A stretch of DNA of 64,000 nt from Candidatus Undinarchaeales archaeon (GTDB lineage: Archaea > SpSt-1190 > JASMDC01), in the NCBI GenBank assembly GCA_030753015.1, contig JASMDC010000003.1, positions 90,780 through 154,779 on the forward strand. Direction: 5' to 3'. The position numbers and the translations under genes are program-made. Positions 62,737 to 64,000 of this stretch are shown in pieces; within the stretch, counting starts at the first letter, position 1; the number at the start of each line of letters is the position of its first letter. The notes under the pieces are model-generated. The model was not told the origin of the DNA, did not search any database, and was given only the letters and a program-made list of their open reading frames with translations.

Positions 62737-63531
62737 ATGGGACGGATTTCAAATAGGCGGCGTATCCCGAGTATCGCGTTCGTGCGGTCACGACGTGGAG
62801 TGACCCCTGTCATTGCCATTATCCTGCTTCTGATGATGACAGTGGCCGCGGCGGGATCCGCTTATCTGTGGATCACGAAGATATCGAAGACGATCAGAGC
62901 TTCGGCAGAGAAGAACATAATGAATAGCTTTCGGACGGGCAAGATTGAGGTGATCTCGTCTTATGGATGTGAGGAGAACTGTACGAAGGACACCCGGGCA
63001 TCTGGTGGGCCGAGAGGTGAATGTTCGGAGGAGCCGGGCACCATCCAGATGCTTAATGCTGACCGCTCTGGATTCTATGAAGACGGTGAAATCGGTTCTG
63101 AAGGGAAGACCCGTGGTCCCGCAGTTGACGTGGCTGCTCAAGTGGAGCGTCACGTGTGCCTGTTGATGCGTAATACTGGTGGGACCGTTCTCCGCATCAC
63201 CGATCTGGGAACATCGCAGTTTACCTACGAGCTCCCCAATGCCCCAGAAAAGGGAGTGCGACCGCTCCTAAGCAGGGATGTGGCCGCTCTGTTCAGCATC
63301 GACGACCAGAAGGTCGCATGTCGGATTTCGGACATGGGTACCCTGGGTTCGTGCGGGCCCAATAAGAAGTCACTCAATGCGGGGGAGACCTTCGTCCTGA
63401 ACTTCTATGGGACCTTCAAGGATGCCCAAGACCGGCGACGACGTTTCACTTACACCGATGCCAAGGACCAGCGTATCATCATTGGTCTAACCCTCCCAAG
63501 CGGGTCAAGGAATTCCCATCAAGTGGTGTAG
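62737..63531 (+). CDS. Archaeal type IV pilin-like protein 1
   Basis: The 264 residues carry a class III (prepilin) signal: basic residues to RSRRG, cleavage expected before VTPVIAIILLLMMTVAAAG, then YLWI and a polar body with several cysteines (CEENC, CRISDMG). The hydrophobic helix packs into the pilus core. AGGAGGT lies six bases before ATG 62737; ATG 62731 directly abuts it and is less likely. A second pilin follows. Confidence 0.85.
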   Translation: MGRISNRRRIPSIAFVRSRRGVTPVIAIILLLMMTVAAAGSAYLWITKISKTIRASAEKNIMNSFRTGKIEVISSYGCEENCTKDTRASGGPRGECSEEPGTIQMLNADRSGFYEDGEIGSEGKTRGPAVDVAAQVERHVCLLMRNTGGTVLRITDLGTSQFTYELPNAPEKGVRPLLSRDVAALFSIDDQKVACRISDMGTLGSCGPNKKSLNAGETFVLNFYGTFKDAQDRRRRFTYTDAKDQRIIIGLTLPSGSRNSHQVV

Positions 63532-63830
63532 GTCGGGGGCCAGGTATTCCCTGGCCCCCATAAGTCTTTACCTGAAAGATGGAATAATATTCTATTATAA
63601 TTGAATTAAATTACTAATTTATCAATTTAAGAAGAATTATTCGTTGATACACGGATAAACGGGATATTATTAAGATTGGAAAGATTATACGGAAGAATAA
63701 TGGTTATTGAGGCGAAATGCAAATAATCCGATGAGGGAAATGACCGCACGTGCAAAGGTTCAGGATAACGCCTTTAAACAATGAGCGCCCAAAGGCTAGT
63801 GGACGAACCCAGAACACGGAGATGTATACT
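63532..63830. other. AT-rich intergenic region between pilin genes
   Basis: From about 63582 to 63720 the sequence is strongly A/T-rich (for example AATAATATTCTATTATAATT), unlike the GC-rich remainder. No gene is seen. CCTTTAAACAATG near 63771 is a possible TATA box for the second pilin. Confidence 0.6.
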
Positions 63831-64000
63831 ATGAGAATCCGAATGAAGCGACTCATGCGGTCCAAGCGCGGTGTGACACCTGTCATTGCCATCATCCTGT
63901 TGCTCATGATGACGGTAGCAGCGGCAGGTGCGGCCTATCTCTGGATCACGAAGATCCAGAAGACGATTACCACACAGGCAGAGAAGCAGATCATGACCAG
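63831..64000 (+). CDS. Archaeal type IV pilin-like protein 2 (cut by window edge)
   Basis: Starts at ATG 63831 (ATG 63822 also possible) with GGAG about nine bases upstream. The first residues MRIRMKRLMRSKRG lead into VTPVIAIILLLMMTVAAAG, nearly identical to pilin 1 in the hydrophobic helix. The rest lies beyond the window. The paired genes suggest a pilus with major and minor subunits. Confidence 0.85.
   Translation, partial: MRIRMKRLMRSKRGVTPVIAIILLLMMTVAAAGAAYLWITKIQKTITTQAEKQIMT

Noticed and set aside
62526..62756. Small frame of 76 residues before the pilin
   Set aside because: No ribosome-binding site, no conserved-looking content, and it overlaps the probable pilin promoter and start.

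Overview
This is a GC-rich, densely coded window from an archaeon. The archaeal evidence is ribosomal protein L35Ae, class I lysyl-tRNA synthetase, a PAC2-family protein, an Sjogren/scleroderma-autoantigen-type zinc protein, type IV pilins of the archaeal kind, a COG2512-like membrane-anchored winged-helix regulator, tRNA genes without encoded CCA, and A/T-rich TATA boxes about 25-30 bases before many starts. Several genes look bacterial (MetK, exonuclease VII, triosephosphate isomerase, the whole microcompartment set), so lateral gain is likely. I cannot place the organism more precisely. No gene-free stretch exceeds about 300 bases.

Layout. 1-5.4 kb: a cut-off creatininase-family gene, a PEP-synthase-like protein without its catalytic parts, a circularly permuted phosphoglycerate mutase, and a two-gene kinase pair, then tRNA-Ala. 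5.5-13.2 kb: a secreted transglutaminase-like protein, a coiled-coil protein, exonuclease VII (xseA-xseB), a btpA-moaA-moaC-moaB operon facing it, and tRNA-Val. 13.3-29.3 kb: a surface-protein region on the minus strand. It contains a membrane-anchored winged-helix regulator, a secreted CWB2-like protein and a 4130-residue cysteine-rich protein, all joined by 4-base overlaps, plus a 423-residue paralogue of the giant's C-terminal end. 29.3-34.5 kb: small zinc, PAC2, VWA, radical SAM and SPFH genes. 34.5-50.2 kb: an HExxH membrane protein, chorismate mutase, pabB-pabA, argF with an arginine-deiminase-family gene, lysS, metK, glycerate 2-kinase and two tandem M18 aminopeptidases. 50.4-54.8 kb: small hypotheticals, a nucleotidyltransferase-L35Ae operon and a NifX-like zinc protein.

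54.8-62.5 kb is the most striking region: a bacterial-microcompartment (BMC) locus in an archaeon. It codes for six shell proteins (two BMC-H, one double-stacking BMC-T, one single BMC-T, two BMC-P pentamers) and five lumen candidates: a flavoprotein, a CoA-acylating aldehyde dehydrogenase, a PduS/RnfC-like Fe-S flavoprotein, a triosephosphate isomerase and an RpiB-like isomerase. The flavoprotein, dehydrogenase and triosephosphate isomerase all start with amphipathic helices resembling encapsulation peptides. The isomerases suggest sugar-phosphate chemistry that yields an aldehyde inside the shell. The aldehyde-producing enzyme, phosphotransacylase and alcohol dehydrogenase are not in the window. 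The window ends with two archaeal pilin genes, the second one cut off.
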